Part shown: piece after piece, positions 47,233 through 55,981 of the stretch
How the letters are laid out: every line of letters starts with the position of its first letter
Numbering within the stretch: the stretch's first letter is position 1
Translations under genes and position numbers: made by a program
Assembly: GCF_014652615.1 (NCBI RefSeq)
Contig: NZ_BMZD01000002.1
Coordinates: 310,001-374,000, forward strand
Origin: Novosphingobium arvoryzae
GTDB lineage: Bacteria > Pseudomonadota > Alphaproteobacteria > Sphingomonadales > Sphingomonadaceae
DNA: 64,000 nt
Direction of reading: 5' to 3'
Notes under the pieces: model-generated
What the model saw: the letters and a program-made list of their open reading frames with translations, nothing else
Told to the model about the DNA's origin: nothing
Databases searched by the model: none

Positions 47233-48686
47233 GCTGCGCACTCCCTGGCGACGGTCACATCGTCAAACGGCAGCACGCGCATCTCCGCGCCTGCGCCCAC
47301 GATCTGGCCCTGTTCATGTCCCTTGCCCGCAATAAGCACGATATCGTCCCGTCCTGCCTCGGCGATGGCCGCCGCGATGGCTGCGCGCCGGTCGCCCACT
47401 TCACGCAAGGCTCCGTCGCCACCCGCCAGTATCATGGCGCGGATCGTGGCGGAATCTTCGCTGCGGGGGTTATCATCAGTCACGATGCCCAGATCGGCCT
47501 GAAGCGCGGCAACCCGGCCCATTTCCGGGCGCTTGCCCTGATCCCGATCACCGCCCGCGCCGAACACCACGATCAGCCGCCCGGCGCAGTGCGGGCGCAG
47601 CGCCGCAATGGCGGCTTCCAGCGCATCGGGGGTATGGGCATAATCGACATAGACCGGCGTGCCGCTGCGCGAAATCGCCGCCCGCTCCAGCCGCCCGCGC
47701 ACCGGCTGCAACCGGCCCAGCGCATCGAACACTTGCGCCGCATCGCCGCCGCTGGCCAGCACCAGCCCGGCCGCAACCAGCGCGTTGGCGGTCTGATAGG
47801 CCCCGATCAGCGGCAGATTGACCTTGCGGACCGTGCCCGCCCATTCGATTTCGAGCACCTGCCCCAGTTGCCCCGGCGTGCGCGACACCAGCCGCAGCCC
47901 TTCGGCATCAGCCCGTTCCCCCGCCGTCAGCACAGCGAGGCCGCGCTGGCGGGCATGGGTGATGGCCTTGTCCGACCACTCGTCGTCCGCCCAGACCACC
48001 GCCGTGCCGTCCGCATCGACGACTTCACCAAACAGCCGCATCTTGGCCGCGAAGTAATCTTCCATGTCGGCGTGATAATCAAGGTGATCGCGGCTGAGGT
48101 TGGTGAACGCGCCCGCCACCACCCGCAGCCCTTCGTTGCGATACTGCGACAGCCCGTGGCTGGATGCTTCATAGGCGACGTGGGTCACGCCCTCGCGCGC
48201 CAGCCCGCTCATGTTCGCCAGGAACGTGACGATGTCGGGCGTGGTCAGCCCGGTCGAAACGCTCTCGTCAGACGTCGTCACCCCCAGCGTTCCGATCGAG
48301 GCGGCGCGGTGGCCCGCCATGCGCCAGATCTGGCGGGTCATTTCGGCGACCGAGGTTTTGCCGTTGGTCCCGGTCACCGCGACAATGGTGTCCGGCACGG
48401 GGGTAAAGAACTGCGCTGCCAGCCGGGCAAAGGTCTGGCGCGGGTTGTCCGCCGCGATGTGAATCGCGCCGCTGACCACCGCTGCGGGGCGAGCAACGAT
48501 GGCGACGGCTCCCGCGGCAATGGCGGCGGGGATGAAGTCCTCCCCATTCACGCGGGCGCCCTGAAACGCGCCGAACACCGTGCCGGGGGCGACCTTGCGG
48601 TTGTCGATGGCAAACCCGGTAATTTGCGCTTCGGCTCCTGCGGGCAGCGTCACACCGGCGCGCGTTGCCAGAACCGTCAGCTTCAT
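47229..48686 (-). CDS. murE: UDP-MurNAc-L-Ala-D-Glu--meso-DAP ligase
   Basis: A 485-residue Mur ligase. GTNGKTSVAEM is the ATP loop. The specificity motif DNPR (in VTDDNPRSED) marks meso-diaminopimelate as the third residue of the peptide, as expected for a Gram-negative bacterium. It overlaps ftsI by ATGA. Confidence 0.97.
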   Translation of the reverse strand: MKLTVLATRAGVTLPAGAEAQITGFAIDNRKVAPGTVFGAFQGARVNGEDFIPAAIAAGAVAIVARPAAVVSGAIHIAADNPRQTFARLAAQFFTPVPDTIVAVTGTNGKTSVAEMTRQIWRMAGHRAASIGTLGVTTSDESVSTGLTTPDIVTFLANMSGLAREGVTHVAYEASSHGLSQYRNEGLRVVAGAFTNLSRDHLDYHADMEDYFAAKMRLFGEVVDADGTAVVWADDEWSDKAITHARQRGLAVLTAGERADAEGLRLVSRTPGQLGQVLEIEWAGTVRKVNLPLIGAYQTANALVAAGLVLASGGDAAQVFDALGRLQPVRGRLERAAISRSGTPVYVDYAHTPDALEAAIAALRPHCAGRLIVVFGAGGDRDQGKRPEMGRVAALQADLGIVTDDNPRSEDSATIRAMILAGGDGALREVGDRRAAIAAAIAEAGRDDIVLIAGKGHEQGQIVGAGAEMRVLPFDDVTVARECAA

Positions 48687-50410
48687 TCACCGTCTCCATT
48701 CGCGACCAGCGGGGCAACGTCCGTAATGTCCACGTCGCGGCTGTCATCTGGCATGATGCCCAGCAGCGGCCCGATCCGCGGGACGACCCGGCCCACCACT
48801 GGCGCGGCGTTCCACGCAGCGGTGCGCTGGCCCGACGTGGCAACCGTCCCCTGCGGTTCATCCAGCATGGCAATCACGACATAGCGCGGGTGATCCATCG
48901 GGAAGGCGGCCGCAAACGTCGCCACCAGATTGCTGCGCTGATAGCCGCCTACGCCCGGCTTTTCCGCCGATCCGGTCTTGCCGCCCACGCGGTAGCCGGC
49001 GGCGTTGGCCTTCTTCCCCGTACCGACGTCCACGATCATCCGCAGCAGCTGGCGCATCCGCGCGCTGGTGCTGGCCTTGAATACGCGCCGACCCGGCACT
49101 TCGACGCCGGGCTGGACCTTTTGCAGGGTGGCCGGACGCCAGACCCCGCCATTGACCAGCGCGGCATAAGCGCTGGCCAAATGCAGCGGCGTGACCGCGA
49201 TGCCGTGGCCGTAAGACACCGTCATCGTCGTGATCCGCGACCAGTCGCCCTTGGGCCAGAGCGGGAACCCGCGCGCGGGCAGTTCGATATAGGGGCGCTC
49301 GTTCATCCCCAGCGCCCGCATCGTCGCGTTGAGCCGCGCCGCGCCCAACTCGTCCGCGATCAGGGCGGTGACGATGTTGGACGACTGCACCAGCGATTCC
49401 GGCACGTTCAGCGATGCGCCCAGATCGTGACTGTCGCGGATGCGGAAGCCGCCGATCTCGATTGGGCGGTTGGCAGGGTAACGACGCGCCAGGTTGGTAA
49501 CGGTCCCGGCATCAATCGCGGCAGCAACCGTGATCGGCTTGAAGGTCGATCCCAGCTCGTACACCTGGTTGGTCACGCGGTTGAAGATGTTCGCTTCGCC
49601 CGCACGGTCGATCAGGTTTGGGTTGAACGAGGGCAGCGAGGCCAGCGCCAGCACTTCGCCAGTGTCGACGTCCAGCACGATCCCGGCGGCGCCCTTGGCG
49701 GCGCTGTCGGCCATGCCCTTCAGCAGTTCGTCTTCCAGCGCGCCCTGAACACGGGTGTCGATCGACAGCGCCGCCGGCATGCCGCGCTGCGCGGGATCGG
49801 TCAGGCGCTTGTCGAACACTTCCTCCATGCCGACATGGCCGTGCCCGTCGGCACTGACATAGCCCAGCACGTGCGCGGCCATCGAGCCCTGCGGATAGAA
49901 CCGTTCCGTCTCGCGCGGGAATTCCAGCGCCGGTTCGCCCAGTTCGTGCACCTTGTTGGCATCTTCGGGCAGAATGCGACGGCGCAGGTAGCCGGGCTTG
50001 CCCGATGCCAACCGGGCTTCGGTTTCGGCCACGTCCATGTCCGGGAAGATCCGGGCCAGCGCCTCGGCCACGGCGCGCGGACTGCGCACCAGCGGCGGGC
50101 CATCCCCATCCAGCGCGGCCGGGTTGTACCACAGCGAATAGGCCGGAAACGCGCGGGCCAGCGGCACGCCGTTGCGATCGACGATGTCGGCGCGCTGCGG
50201 CACCAGCGCCGCGAACACATCGGTATTGCGCGGGGCATCCGCAAACAGGCCCAGGATCGCGATCCGCACCAGCGCGGCAAACGCGATCAGGGCAAACACC
50301 AGCACCACCCACAGCACCCGCCACTTGGCCATCAGCAGCAGGTGCTGCCGGACGTTGACCAGTTCAAACCGGCCCGACGCCACCACCGTGGAGACTGCCA
50401 GCGTGGTCAT
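48683..50410 (-). CDS. ftsI: Septal peptidoglycan transpeptidase FtsI (PBP3)
   Basis: A 575-residue class B penicillin-binding protein. One N-terminal membrane helix (about 33-53) precedes the pedestal domain. The transpeptidase carries STFK (catalytic Ser), SSN and KTG motifs. It works with FtsW at the septum. The start overlaps ftsL by ATGA. Confidence 0.97.
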   Translation of the reverse strand: MTTLAVSTVVASGRFELVNVRQHLLLMAKWRVLWVVLVFALIAFAALVRIAILGLFADAPRNTDVFAALVPQRADIVDRNGVPLARAFPAYSLWYNPAALDGDGPPLVRSPRAVAEALARIFPDMDVAETEARLASGKPGYLRRRILPEDANKVHELGEPALEFPRETERFYPQGSMAAHVLGYVSADGHGHVGMEEVFDKRLTDPAQRGMPAALSIDTRVQGALEDELLKGMADSAAKGAAGIVLDVDTGEVLALASLPSFNPNLIDRAGEANIFNRVTNQVYELGSTFKPITVAAAIDAGTVTNLARRYPANRPIEIGGFRIRDSHDLGASLNVPESLVQSSNIVTALIADELGAARLNATMRALGMNERPYIELPARGFPLWPKGDWSRITTMTVSYGHGIAVTPLHLASAYAALVNGGVWRPATLQKVQPGVEVPGRRVFKASTSARMRQLLRMIVDVGTGKKANAAGYRVGGKTGSAEKPGVGGYQRSNLVATFAAAFPMDHPRYVVIAMLDEPQGTVATSGQRTAAWNAAPVVGRVVPRIGPLLGIMPDDSRDVDITDVAPLVANGDGE

Positions 50411-50913
50411 GGCCGGGCGGTTTCCTTCCGCTCTACCGTGCCCAGCTTCTCGCCCAGCGTCGCGGCGGTCACCGGCTTGCGCGGACCATCATCGGCAACT
50501 TCGGCGGCCATCGCGCGGCCGGTCAGCGGCGAGACCATCGCCGGAAAGCCATCGTCCGCCTCGCCCTGCAAGGCCAGCCGCGCCACGCGGATCGGGCTGG
50601 GCGCGCCCGGTGCCTGCGGCTTGCCAAGGTCGGCCAACTGGCGTTCCCCTTCAAGGTATTGCCCGGCGGTCGGCGCCTGATAGCCGAATTCGACGTCGTT
50701 GAGCGACTTCAGCTGCTGCTGGTTGGCGCGCGTCTGGAACTCGGTTTCCAGGAACATCTTCTCCTGCTTGACCGCCACGATCTGGCGCTCGGTCAGGCGC
50801 ACCTGGCTTTTCACCGCGTTGACGCGGAACGTCAGCGCGACCAGCAGGGTCAGGCAGGTGATCAGCAGGGCGGCCCAGCCAATCGAACGAAGGCGATCAC
50901 GGGTCAGGTTCAT
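50407..50913 (-). CDS. ftsL: Divisome protein FtsL
   Basis: A 168-residue bitopic protein with one membrane helix (about 12-31) and a heptad-rich coiled coil (about 32-75: [24 protein letters not shown]). Identity follows mainly from its place between rsmH and ftsI, since FtsL sequences diverge widely. The C-terminal half is longer than in E. coli and disordered in appearance. Overlaps: ATGA on both sides. Confidence 0.85.
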   Translation of the reverse strand: MNLTRDRLRSIGWAALLITCLTLLVALTFRVNAVKSQVRLTERQIVAVKQEKMFLETEFQTRANQQQLKSLNDVEFGYQAPTAGQYLEGERQLADLGKPQAPGAPSPIRVARLALQGEADDGFPAMVSPLTGRAMAAEVADDGPRKPVTAATLGEKLGTVERKETARP

Positions 50914-51857
50914 GCGGCCCTCCTTTCGCGAGCAGGAGCGTCGGTGCGCGTGGCCGCCCGCAGCGTGGCGGAGCGGGCGCGCGGATTGCGGAGCAGTTCG
51001 GCCTCCGACGGGCGGATGGCCTTGGAAACGTGGGCAAAGGTCGGTGCGGCCGAGGGCGCGGCGGCAGGCAGGTGGCGCGAGGCATTGGCCACGGCCCCGC
51101 TGGCATCGCGCAGGAACTGCTTCACGATCCGGTCTTCGAGGCTGTGAAAGCTGACCACGGCCAGCCGCCCGCCGGCGGCGAGCAGGGTCTCTGCCCCGGT
51201 CAGCGCGTCGTTCAGCTCGTCCAGTTCGGCGTTCACGTGGATGCGGATTGCCTGAAAGCTGCGGGTGGCCGGATCCTTGGGGGCGCCGGGGCGATGGCCC
51301 AGCGCCTTGCGCACGACAGCGGCCAGCTGCCCGGTGGTGCTGAGCGGGCGCGCCGCCACGATCGCGCGGGCAACCCGGCGCGACTGGCGCTCTTCCCCGT
51401 ACTGGAACAGCACGTCGGCGATCTCGGCCTCGTCGGCGGTGTTGACGAAGTCGGCCGCGCTCGGCCCGTCCTGCGCCATGCGCATGTCCAGCGGACCATC
51501 GCTGGCGAAGGCAAAGCCGCGTTCCGGCTGGTCGAGCTGCATCGAGGACACGCCGATGTCCATCACCACGCCATCGACGCGCGCCACGCCGACTTCGGCC
51601 AGCGCCGCGACCATTTCCGAAAAGCGGCGGGGGTGCAGCACCAGGCGGGGCGACTGCCCTTGCGTTTCCGGCCAGAGGCGCCCGGCGGCAATTGCATCGG
51701 GATCGCGGTCAAAGGCGTGGACCACGGCACCGGCATCCAGCAGACGGCGGGTATAGCCGCCCGCACCGAACGTGGCGTCCACGATCACGGCGCCGGGCGT
51801 GGGGGCGAGCGCGGCGATCACTTCATCGAGCAGGACGGGAATGTGCGGGACGGTCAC
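50910..51857 (-). CDS. rsmH: 16S rRNA (cytosine-1402-N4)-methyltransferase
   Basis: A 315-residue SAM methyltransferase of 16S rRNA. The N-terminal [21 protein letters not shown], the [11 protein letters not shown] block and [11 protein letters not shown] are the family hallmarks. The start is GTG at 51857, overlapping mraZ as GTGA. Confidence 0.96.
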   Translation of the reverse strand: MTVPHIPVLLDEVIAALAPTPGAVIVDATFGAGGYTRRLLDAGAVVHAFDRDPDAIAAGRLWPETQGQSPRLVLHPRRFSEMVAALAEVGVARVDGVVMDIGVSSMQLDQPERGFAFASDGPLDMRMAQDGPSAADFVNTADEAEIADVLFQYGEERQSRRVARAIVAARPLSTTGQLAAVVRKALGHRPGAPKDPATRSFQAIRIHVNAELDELNDALTGAETLLAAGGRLAVVSFHSLEDRIVKQFLRDASGAVANASRHLPAAAPSAAPTFAHVSKAIRPSEAELLRNPRARSATLRAATRTDAPARERRAA

Positions 51858-52357
51858 TTGCGCCCCTTTCCGGCCAGCGCCTGGGCTTCCAGATCGAGGC
51901 AGGCTTCCTGCGCATCGATCCAGTCGGCGCTCATCTTGGCCAGTTCTTCGGGGTTCCAGATCGTGAACGACTTGCCGCCGCCCTGGAAGAAGGCGCGGTC
52001 CGTCAGGCCGCCAAGGCGGAAATAGCGCTCCGGCAGCACGAACCGGCCGCTGTCATCAAAAGGCACGCGGGCAAAGCCATAGAGCTGCTGGGCGCGCATA
52101 TCGCGGTCGAAATCAACCCCGCGCTCCAGCGCGATGCGCTCTTCGCGGTCCAGCTCGCTTTCGAATTCGGCAACGCGCGACAGACCGAAACCGGTCAGGC
52201 ACTTCCAGCGGGGATGCTTGGCCAGGCACAACACGCGCTCGCCCTGGCCGGAATCACGAACCGCTTTGCGGAAGTCTGGCGGCAGCACGAAGCGGCCCTT
52301 TTCGCCCAACAGCGAAAAGCCCTGGCCACTGTAGCTGATCGGCCTTGCCGCCTCCAC
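51854..52357 (-). CDS. mraZ: Transcriptional regulator MraZ
   Basis: A 167-residue DNA-binding regulator of the cell-division cluster. It has two AbrB-like repeats, each with a GRFVLP core ([12 protein letters not shown] and [12 protein letters not shown]). The start codon is GTG at 52357, with GGGGC upstream. MraZ usually represses its own operon by binding TGGG-type direct repeats upstream; see the phased repeats at 52504-52538. Confidence 0.93.
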   Translation of the reverse strand: MEAARPISYSGQGFSLLGEKGRFVLPPDFRKAVRDSGQGERVLCLAKHPRWKCLTGFGLSRVAEFESELDREERIALERGVDFDRDMRAQQLYGFARVPFDDSGRFVLPERYFRLGGLTDRAFFQGGGKSFTIWNPEELAKMSADWIDAQEACLDLEAQALAGKGRK

Positions 52358-52695
52358 TTTGCCCCGCCTCTATCCGGGAAAGCCCGGACCCCACAAAAAG
52401 ACCTCCCCGCCCGACCGCGTGCCCTCGCGGCCAGATCACCCTGCACCGGGTGCGGCGGTGAACATCCATATCGATGAAATGGATCATTACCGCCGCAAGG
52501 GCGGGGATGGAAGGGATTTTTGCGGGAAATCACGGGATAAGATGGTAAACCATTGATTTATAAATACATGATTTCAAAAATTGCTGACCAAAAACACCTG
52601 CCGACTGCCCGAAAGCATTACGGAAAATCAACAATTTAAGGGTATTCCCGCAGGCGGGAAACGGCCGTTCCCGCAATTTCCCGACTCTGCCCCGC
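52358..52695. other. 338-base region upstream of mraZ
   Basis: No gene is seen. The part from about 52540 to 52640 is unusually AT-rich for this window and probably carries the promoter of the cell-division cluster. It is flanked by two sets of GGGA/TCCC repeats (52504-52538 and 52645-52682). The stem GCGGGAA / TTCCCGC (52654-52660 with 52668-52674) may also be the terminator of the minus-strand gene ending at 52696. Confidence 0.7.
52504..52538 (-). promoter_or_regulatory. Phased GGGA(T/A) repeats, possible MraZ operator
   Basis: On the plus strand GGGAT or GGGAA begins at 52504, 52513, 52524 and 52534, at 9-11 base intervals, one helical turn apart. Known MraZ boxes are TGGG direct repeats at 10-bp spacing. 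The copies here are in the opposite orientation to mraZ, which begins 147 bases away. MraZ binding is inferred. Confidence 0.45.
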
Positions 52696-53460
52696 TCAGC
52701 GGTCCCGCGCCAGTGCGTCGAGCAGCCAGGCCAGCGCCGTGCGGCGCTCTCCGGCGGGGTCGATCGGTTCAAGCACCGCCGCATCGGCCACGGCCACCAC
52801 CCGGCCCGCCCCGACCGTGCAGATCACCACCAGCGCATCGGCGAGAGCGCGGCACTGCCCGCCCCCGGCAGGCGGCCCCGCAATCCGCCAGCGTCCGGCA
52901 AGATTGTAGGGCAGCGCCGCCTCTGGCCCCGGCTGCGTGCGCGCACCGAAGGGCTGGCTTTCATCAAAGGTCAGCTCCAGCCCCCACCGGGTGAGAATGG
53001 GGGAAAGCAACGCCACGGCTTGCGGACGGCGGGGGTCGGTAATGGCAAAGTCGGAATGCTGGGTCAGGGCCGGATCAGCCAGCAACAGCAGCCGTCCCCC
53101 TCCCCGCACCCAGGCATCCAGCGCCACGTTTTCGTCCGGACTGAGCGGACGCGGCTGGGCGATCACGAGCCGCCGCAAACCATCCAGCGGCGCGCGCGCG
53201 CCAGTCCCGGCCAGAGCATCGAGCGGCATGATCGCGCCGCGCGCGGTCAATTCGGCGCGGGCCCAGTGCGGCGGAGCGGGATCGTTCAGCTGCGCCGCAA
53301 TGTCGGGCGCCTCGTTCCACAGGATCGGAAGCGTGGTGAACAACCCGATCGGTTCGCCCGGCGGGGCGCCGCGCGGCTGCATCGCCCACGGCGCCAGCCC
53401 CGCGACAAGCGCCGCCGCAGCCAGCCAGACCCGGCGCGAGCGACTAATTGGCGGGGCCAC
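52696..53460 (-). CDS. Hypothetical membrane-anchored protein, DUF4350/GldG-like
   Basis: About 254 residues. An N-terminal anchor (VWLAAAALVAGLAPWAM) precedes a domain with PLDGLRRLVIAQPRPLSPDENVALDAWVRGGGRLLLLADPAL, the pattern of GldG/DUF4350-type ABC-associated proteins with a glutamine amidotransferase-like fold. No catalytic triad is obvious. The GTG at 53460 is preferred because it limits overlap with the upstream gene to 17 bases; ATG at 53517 is possible. Neighbours give no function. Confidence 0.65.
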   Translation of the reverse strand: MAPPISRSRRVWLAAAALVAGLAPWAMQPRGAPPGEPIGLFTTLPILWNEAPDIAAQLNDPAPPHWARAELTARGAIMPLDALAGTGARAPLDGLRRLVIAQPRPLSPDENVALDAWVRGGGRLLLLADPALTQHSDFAITDPRRPQAVALLSPILTRWGLELTFDESQPFGARTQPGPEAALPYNLAGRWRIAGPPAGGGQCRALADALVVICTVGAGRVVAVADAAVLEPIDPAGERRTALAWLLDALARDR

Positions 53461-53791
53461 CCGGCGCGGCGGCGGCAGGCGTTTCCTCTGCCTTGGTGGC
53501 GGGCACCACCCCGGCATCGGCCAACGGATCGGCCTTCGCCTCCGAACCGTCCTTCGCTTCCATGGCGGAGGGCGGCGCGGGGTTGGCGGCTTCGCTCAAT
53601 CGCGCGCGATCGTTGATGATGTTGGCCAGGCCGACGATCAGCACGATCGCTGCCAGCCCGAACAGCCCGGCCTGCAGGCGTTGCACCGCCTGCGCCCGCA
53701 GTTCCCGCGCCGTCGGCGGCACGAAATGCTGCGGTCCGGAAAGCGGTTCCAGCACGCGGCCATTGCCGTTGAAGGGGGGCTGAGTTGCCAT
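53444..53791 (-). CDS. Small single-helix membrane protein
   Basis: A 115-residue hypothetical protein. One membrane helix (about 44-60, LFGLAAIVLIVGLANII) separates a cytoplasmic N-terminus containing the PPTARELRAQAVQRLQAG stretch from a Pro/Ala/Glu-rich tail. It lies 19 bases after cysK and overlaps the next gene by 17 bases. Function unknown. Confidence 0.7.
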   Translation of the reverse strand: MATQPPFNGNGRVLEPLSGPQHFVPPTARELRAQAVQRLQAGLFGLAAIVLIVGLANIINDRARLSEAANPAPPSAMEAKDGSEAKADPLADAGVVPATKAEETPAAAAPGGPAN

Positions 53792-53810
53792 GCCCGCCTA
53801 TCCTATCCGA

Positions 53811-54818
53811 TCAGGCCAGCCAGGGGAATACCGGCAGGCCCTTCGAACGCAGCCAGTCGGCGTTGTAGAGGCTGGAGAGATAGCGGAAGCCGGTGTCGCA
53901 CAGGATCGTCGCCACCCGCGCGTCCTCGCGCCCTTCGGCCACCAGCTGGCGGCCCAGCGCGACCGCACCGGCCACGTTGATGCCCGACGACAGGCCCAGG
54001 CACAGCCCTTCCTCGCGCAGCAGCCGCGCGACCCAGTCCAGCCCTTCCTCGTCCGAAATGCGGAACTGCGTGTCGATCGGCGCGCCATCGAGGTTGGCGG
54101 TGATCCGCCCCTGCCCGATCCCTTCGGCGACAGACGACCCTTCGGCCTTCAGCTCGCCATGCGCGTAATAGTTGTAGAGCGCCGCGCCGTGCGGATCGGT
54201 CAGCGCGATGCGGATGTTTTCGTCAAACGCCTTCAGCCCCATGCCGACCCCGGCAATGGTCCCGCCCGTGCCCGCCGCGCAGGTGAAGCCGTCCACCCGG
54301 CCTTCCAGCTGCGCCCAGATTTCGGGCGCGGTGGATTCGATATGGGCCTTGCGGTTGGCGATGTTGTCGAACTGGTTGGCCCAGATCGCCCCTTCCGTCT
54401 CCTCGGCCAGACAGCGCGAGGTGTGCACGAAGTGGCCCGGGTTGGAAAACGGCGCCGCCGGAACCAGCACCAGTTCCGCCCCCAGCGCGCGCAACGTGTC
54501 CATCTTCTCCCGCGACTGGGTTTCGGGCATGACGATCACCGTCTTGTAGCCCAGCGCATTGGCCACCAGCGCCAGCCCGATGCCGGTATTCCCGGCGGTT
54601 CCCTCGACGATGGTCCCGCCGGGCTGCAAGGTGCCGCGCGCCTCGGCATCGCGCACGATCCACAGCGCCGCCCGGTCCTTTACCGACGCGCCGGGATTGG
54701 CGAATTCGCACTTGCCCCAGATTTCACAGCCCGCGGCCTCGCTCGGCCCCTGCAACAGGACAAGCGGCGTGTTGCCGATCAGATCGAGCGTGTTCGATTG
54801 TACGTTGAATGCAGTCAT
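53811..54818 (-). CDS. cysK: Cysteine synthase A
   Basis: A 335-residue PLP enzyme making cysteine from O-acetylserine and sulfide, thereby consuming the product of CysI. The lysine lies in ANPGASVKDR, and the substrate loop is EGTAGNTG. The GTGGTIAG glycine loop binds the phosphate of PLP. The start at 54818 removes an unrelated leader. Because the TDPHG/PHGAAL stretch differs from E. coli CysK, a cystathionine beta-synthase-like activity cannot be excluded. Confidence 0.92.
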   Translation of the reverse strand: MTAFNVQSNTLDLIGNTPLVLLQGPSEAAGCEIWGKCEFANPGASVKDRAALWIVRDAEARGTLQPGGTIVEGTAGNTGIGLALVANALGYKTVIVMPETQSREKMDTLRALGAELVLVPAAPFSNPGHFVHTSRCLAEETEGAIWANQFDNIANRKAHIESTAPEIWAQLEGRVDGFTCAAGTGGTIAGVGMGLKAFDENIRIALTDPHGAALYNYYAHGELKAEGSSVAEGIGQGRITANLDGAPIDTQFRISDEEGLDWVARLLREEGLCLGLSSGINVAGAVALGRQLVAEGREDARVATILCDTGFRYLSSLYNADWLRSKGLPVFPWLA

Positions 54819-54839
54819 GGCCGCAGAGGTAAGAGCGGC

Positions 54840-54875
54840 GCTGCCCCAACGCAACGGATTTGCGCTTGGGGCAGC
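54840..54875 (-). terminator. Hairpin between the ferredoxin gene and cysK
   Basis: A 10-bp stem GCTGCCCCAA / TTGGGGCAGC, extended inward by CGCAA / TTGCG with a one-base bulge, fills most of the gap. No U-tract follows, so it is a weak or Rho-assisted stop, or an RNA stabiliser. Confidence 0.5.
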
Positions 54876-54915
54876 AAAAGCTGGAATGGGGGCAGACCGG
54901 GCAGCCCCCGCCCGA

Positions 54916-55233
54916 TCAGTCTTCCTGCGCGATGGTGACCTTCAGGCCATCCAGCGCGTCGGTCAGGTGGATCTGGCACGACAGGCGCGAGGTTTCGTTG
55001 CGGTGGTCCGAGCTGTCGAGCAGGTCGTTCTCGTCTTCGCTCATCGGTTCGACCGCACCGGCAAAGGCCGGATCGACATAGACGTGGCAGGTCGCGCAGC
55101 TGCAGCAGCCGCCGCACAGGGCCAGCAGTTCGTCAAAGCCGTTGTCGCGGATCACTTCCATGACCGACAGGCCCGCGCTCGCCTCGACCGTCTTCTCTTC
55201 ACCCGCGCGATTGACAACCACCAGCTTCGGCAT
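54916..55233 (-). CDS. Adrenodoxin-type 2Fe-2S ferredoxin
   Basis: A 105-residue electron carrier. The four cluster ligands C40, C46, C49 and C86 follow the C-x5-C-x2-C-x36-C pattern of ISC/putidaredoxin-type ferredoxins. Extra cysteines C43 and C44 lie within the loop. Its partner (a P450, an oxygenase or an iron-sulfur assembly protein) is not in the window. Confidence 0.92.
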   Translation of the reverse strand: MPKLVVVNRAGEEKTVEASAGLSVMEVIRDNGFDELLALCGGCCSCATCHVYVDPAFAGAVEPMSEDENDLLDSSDHRNETSRLSCQIHLTDALDGLKVTIAQED

Positions 55234-55323
55234 GATCCAGATCCCTCTTGCTTGCGCCCCCTATCGGCGCATCGCCGTGGCTGCTAGCCACTCGTTTTTC
55301 CTTTGGCAAGCAGGACCGCAAGC

Positions 55324-55941
55324 ATGGGCTTGACCGCCGCACAATTGAAGCAAAGCCTGGACGCCGTTGCCGGGATCGAACCCGCCTTTGCCCGCGCCCT
55401 GGAAGTGGCCGGTTATCCCGAACCGCGGATCCGCAAACGCGGCTATGGCACCCTGCTGCGCACCATTGTCGGCCAGCAGGTCAGCGTCGCGGCGGCGGCA
55501 TCGATGTGGCGCAAGCTGGAGGCGCACATCGGACCGGAGCTGAGCCTGGAGCGCGTGCTGGAATCCGATTTCGACACGCTGCGCGCCTGCGGCCTTTCCC
55601 GCCAGAAACAGGGCTATATCCGCTCGCTGTGCGAACTGGTCGTAACCGGCGCGGTGGATTTCGACCATCTGCCCGAGGATGACGAGGAGGCGATTGCCCA
55701 GCTGACCCGGATCAAGGGGATCGGCCGCTGGTCCGCTGAAATCTACCTGCTGTTCGCAGAGGGGCGCGGCGATGTCTGGCCGGCGGGCGATCTGGCAGTG
55801 CAGGCGGGCCTGCACAAGCTGCTGGACCTGCCCGAGCGCCCCAGCGAAAAGCGCACCCGCGAACTGGCCGAAGCCTGGCGTCCGCACCGGGGCGCGACCG
55901 CGATCCTCACCTGGCATTGCTATAACAATCCGGCGCTCTAA
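55324..55941 (+). CDS. DNA-3-methyladenine glycosylase 2 (AlkA-like, HhH-GPD)
   Basis: A 205-residue monofunctional DNA glycosylase removing alkylated purines. The helix-hairpin-helix RIKGIGRWSAEIYLLF is followed by the catalytic aspartate in AGDLAVQ. GTLLRTIVGQQVSVAAA is the start of the GPD domain. The ATG at 55324 has AGGA eight bases upstream; a TTG at 55303 would add seven residues. It lacks the N-terminal domain of E. coli AlkA. Confidence 0.93.
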   Translation: MGLTAAQLKQSLDAVAGIEPAFARALEVAGYPEPRIRKRGYGTLLRTIVGQQVSVAAAASMWRKLEAHIGPELSLERVLESDFDTLRACGLSRQKQGYIRSLCELVVTGAVDFDHLPEDDEEAIAQLTRIKGIGRWSAEIYLLFAEGRGDVWPAGDLAVQAGLHKLLDLPERPSEKRTRELAEAWRPHRGATAILTWHCYNNPAL

Positions 55942-55946
55942 GAATA

Positions 55947-55962
55947 CTGACATAAATGTCAG
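55947..55962. promoter_or_regulatory. Palindromic TetR-type operator upstream of the SDR gene
   Basis: CTGACAT-AA-ATGTCAG, a perfect 7-bp inverted repeat, begins six bases after the glycosylase stop and ends 19 bases before the GTG of the SDR gene. TGACAT-N2-ATGTCA is a typical operator shape for TetR-family regulators of lipid or aromatic catabolism. The regulator is not encoded here. Confidence 0.55.
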
Positions 55963-55981
55963 CATGATTCGGGAGAGCGCG

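Noticed and set aside
48665..50680. A 671-codon plus-strand frame opposite ftsI and ftsL.
   Set aside because: It is antisense to a transpeptidase with all catalytic motifs, and contains no domain of its own.
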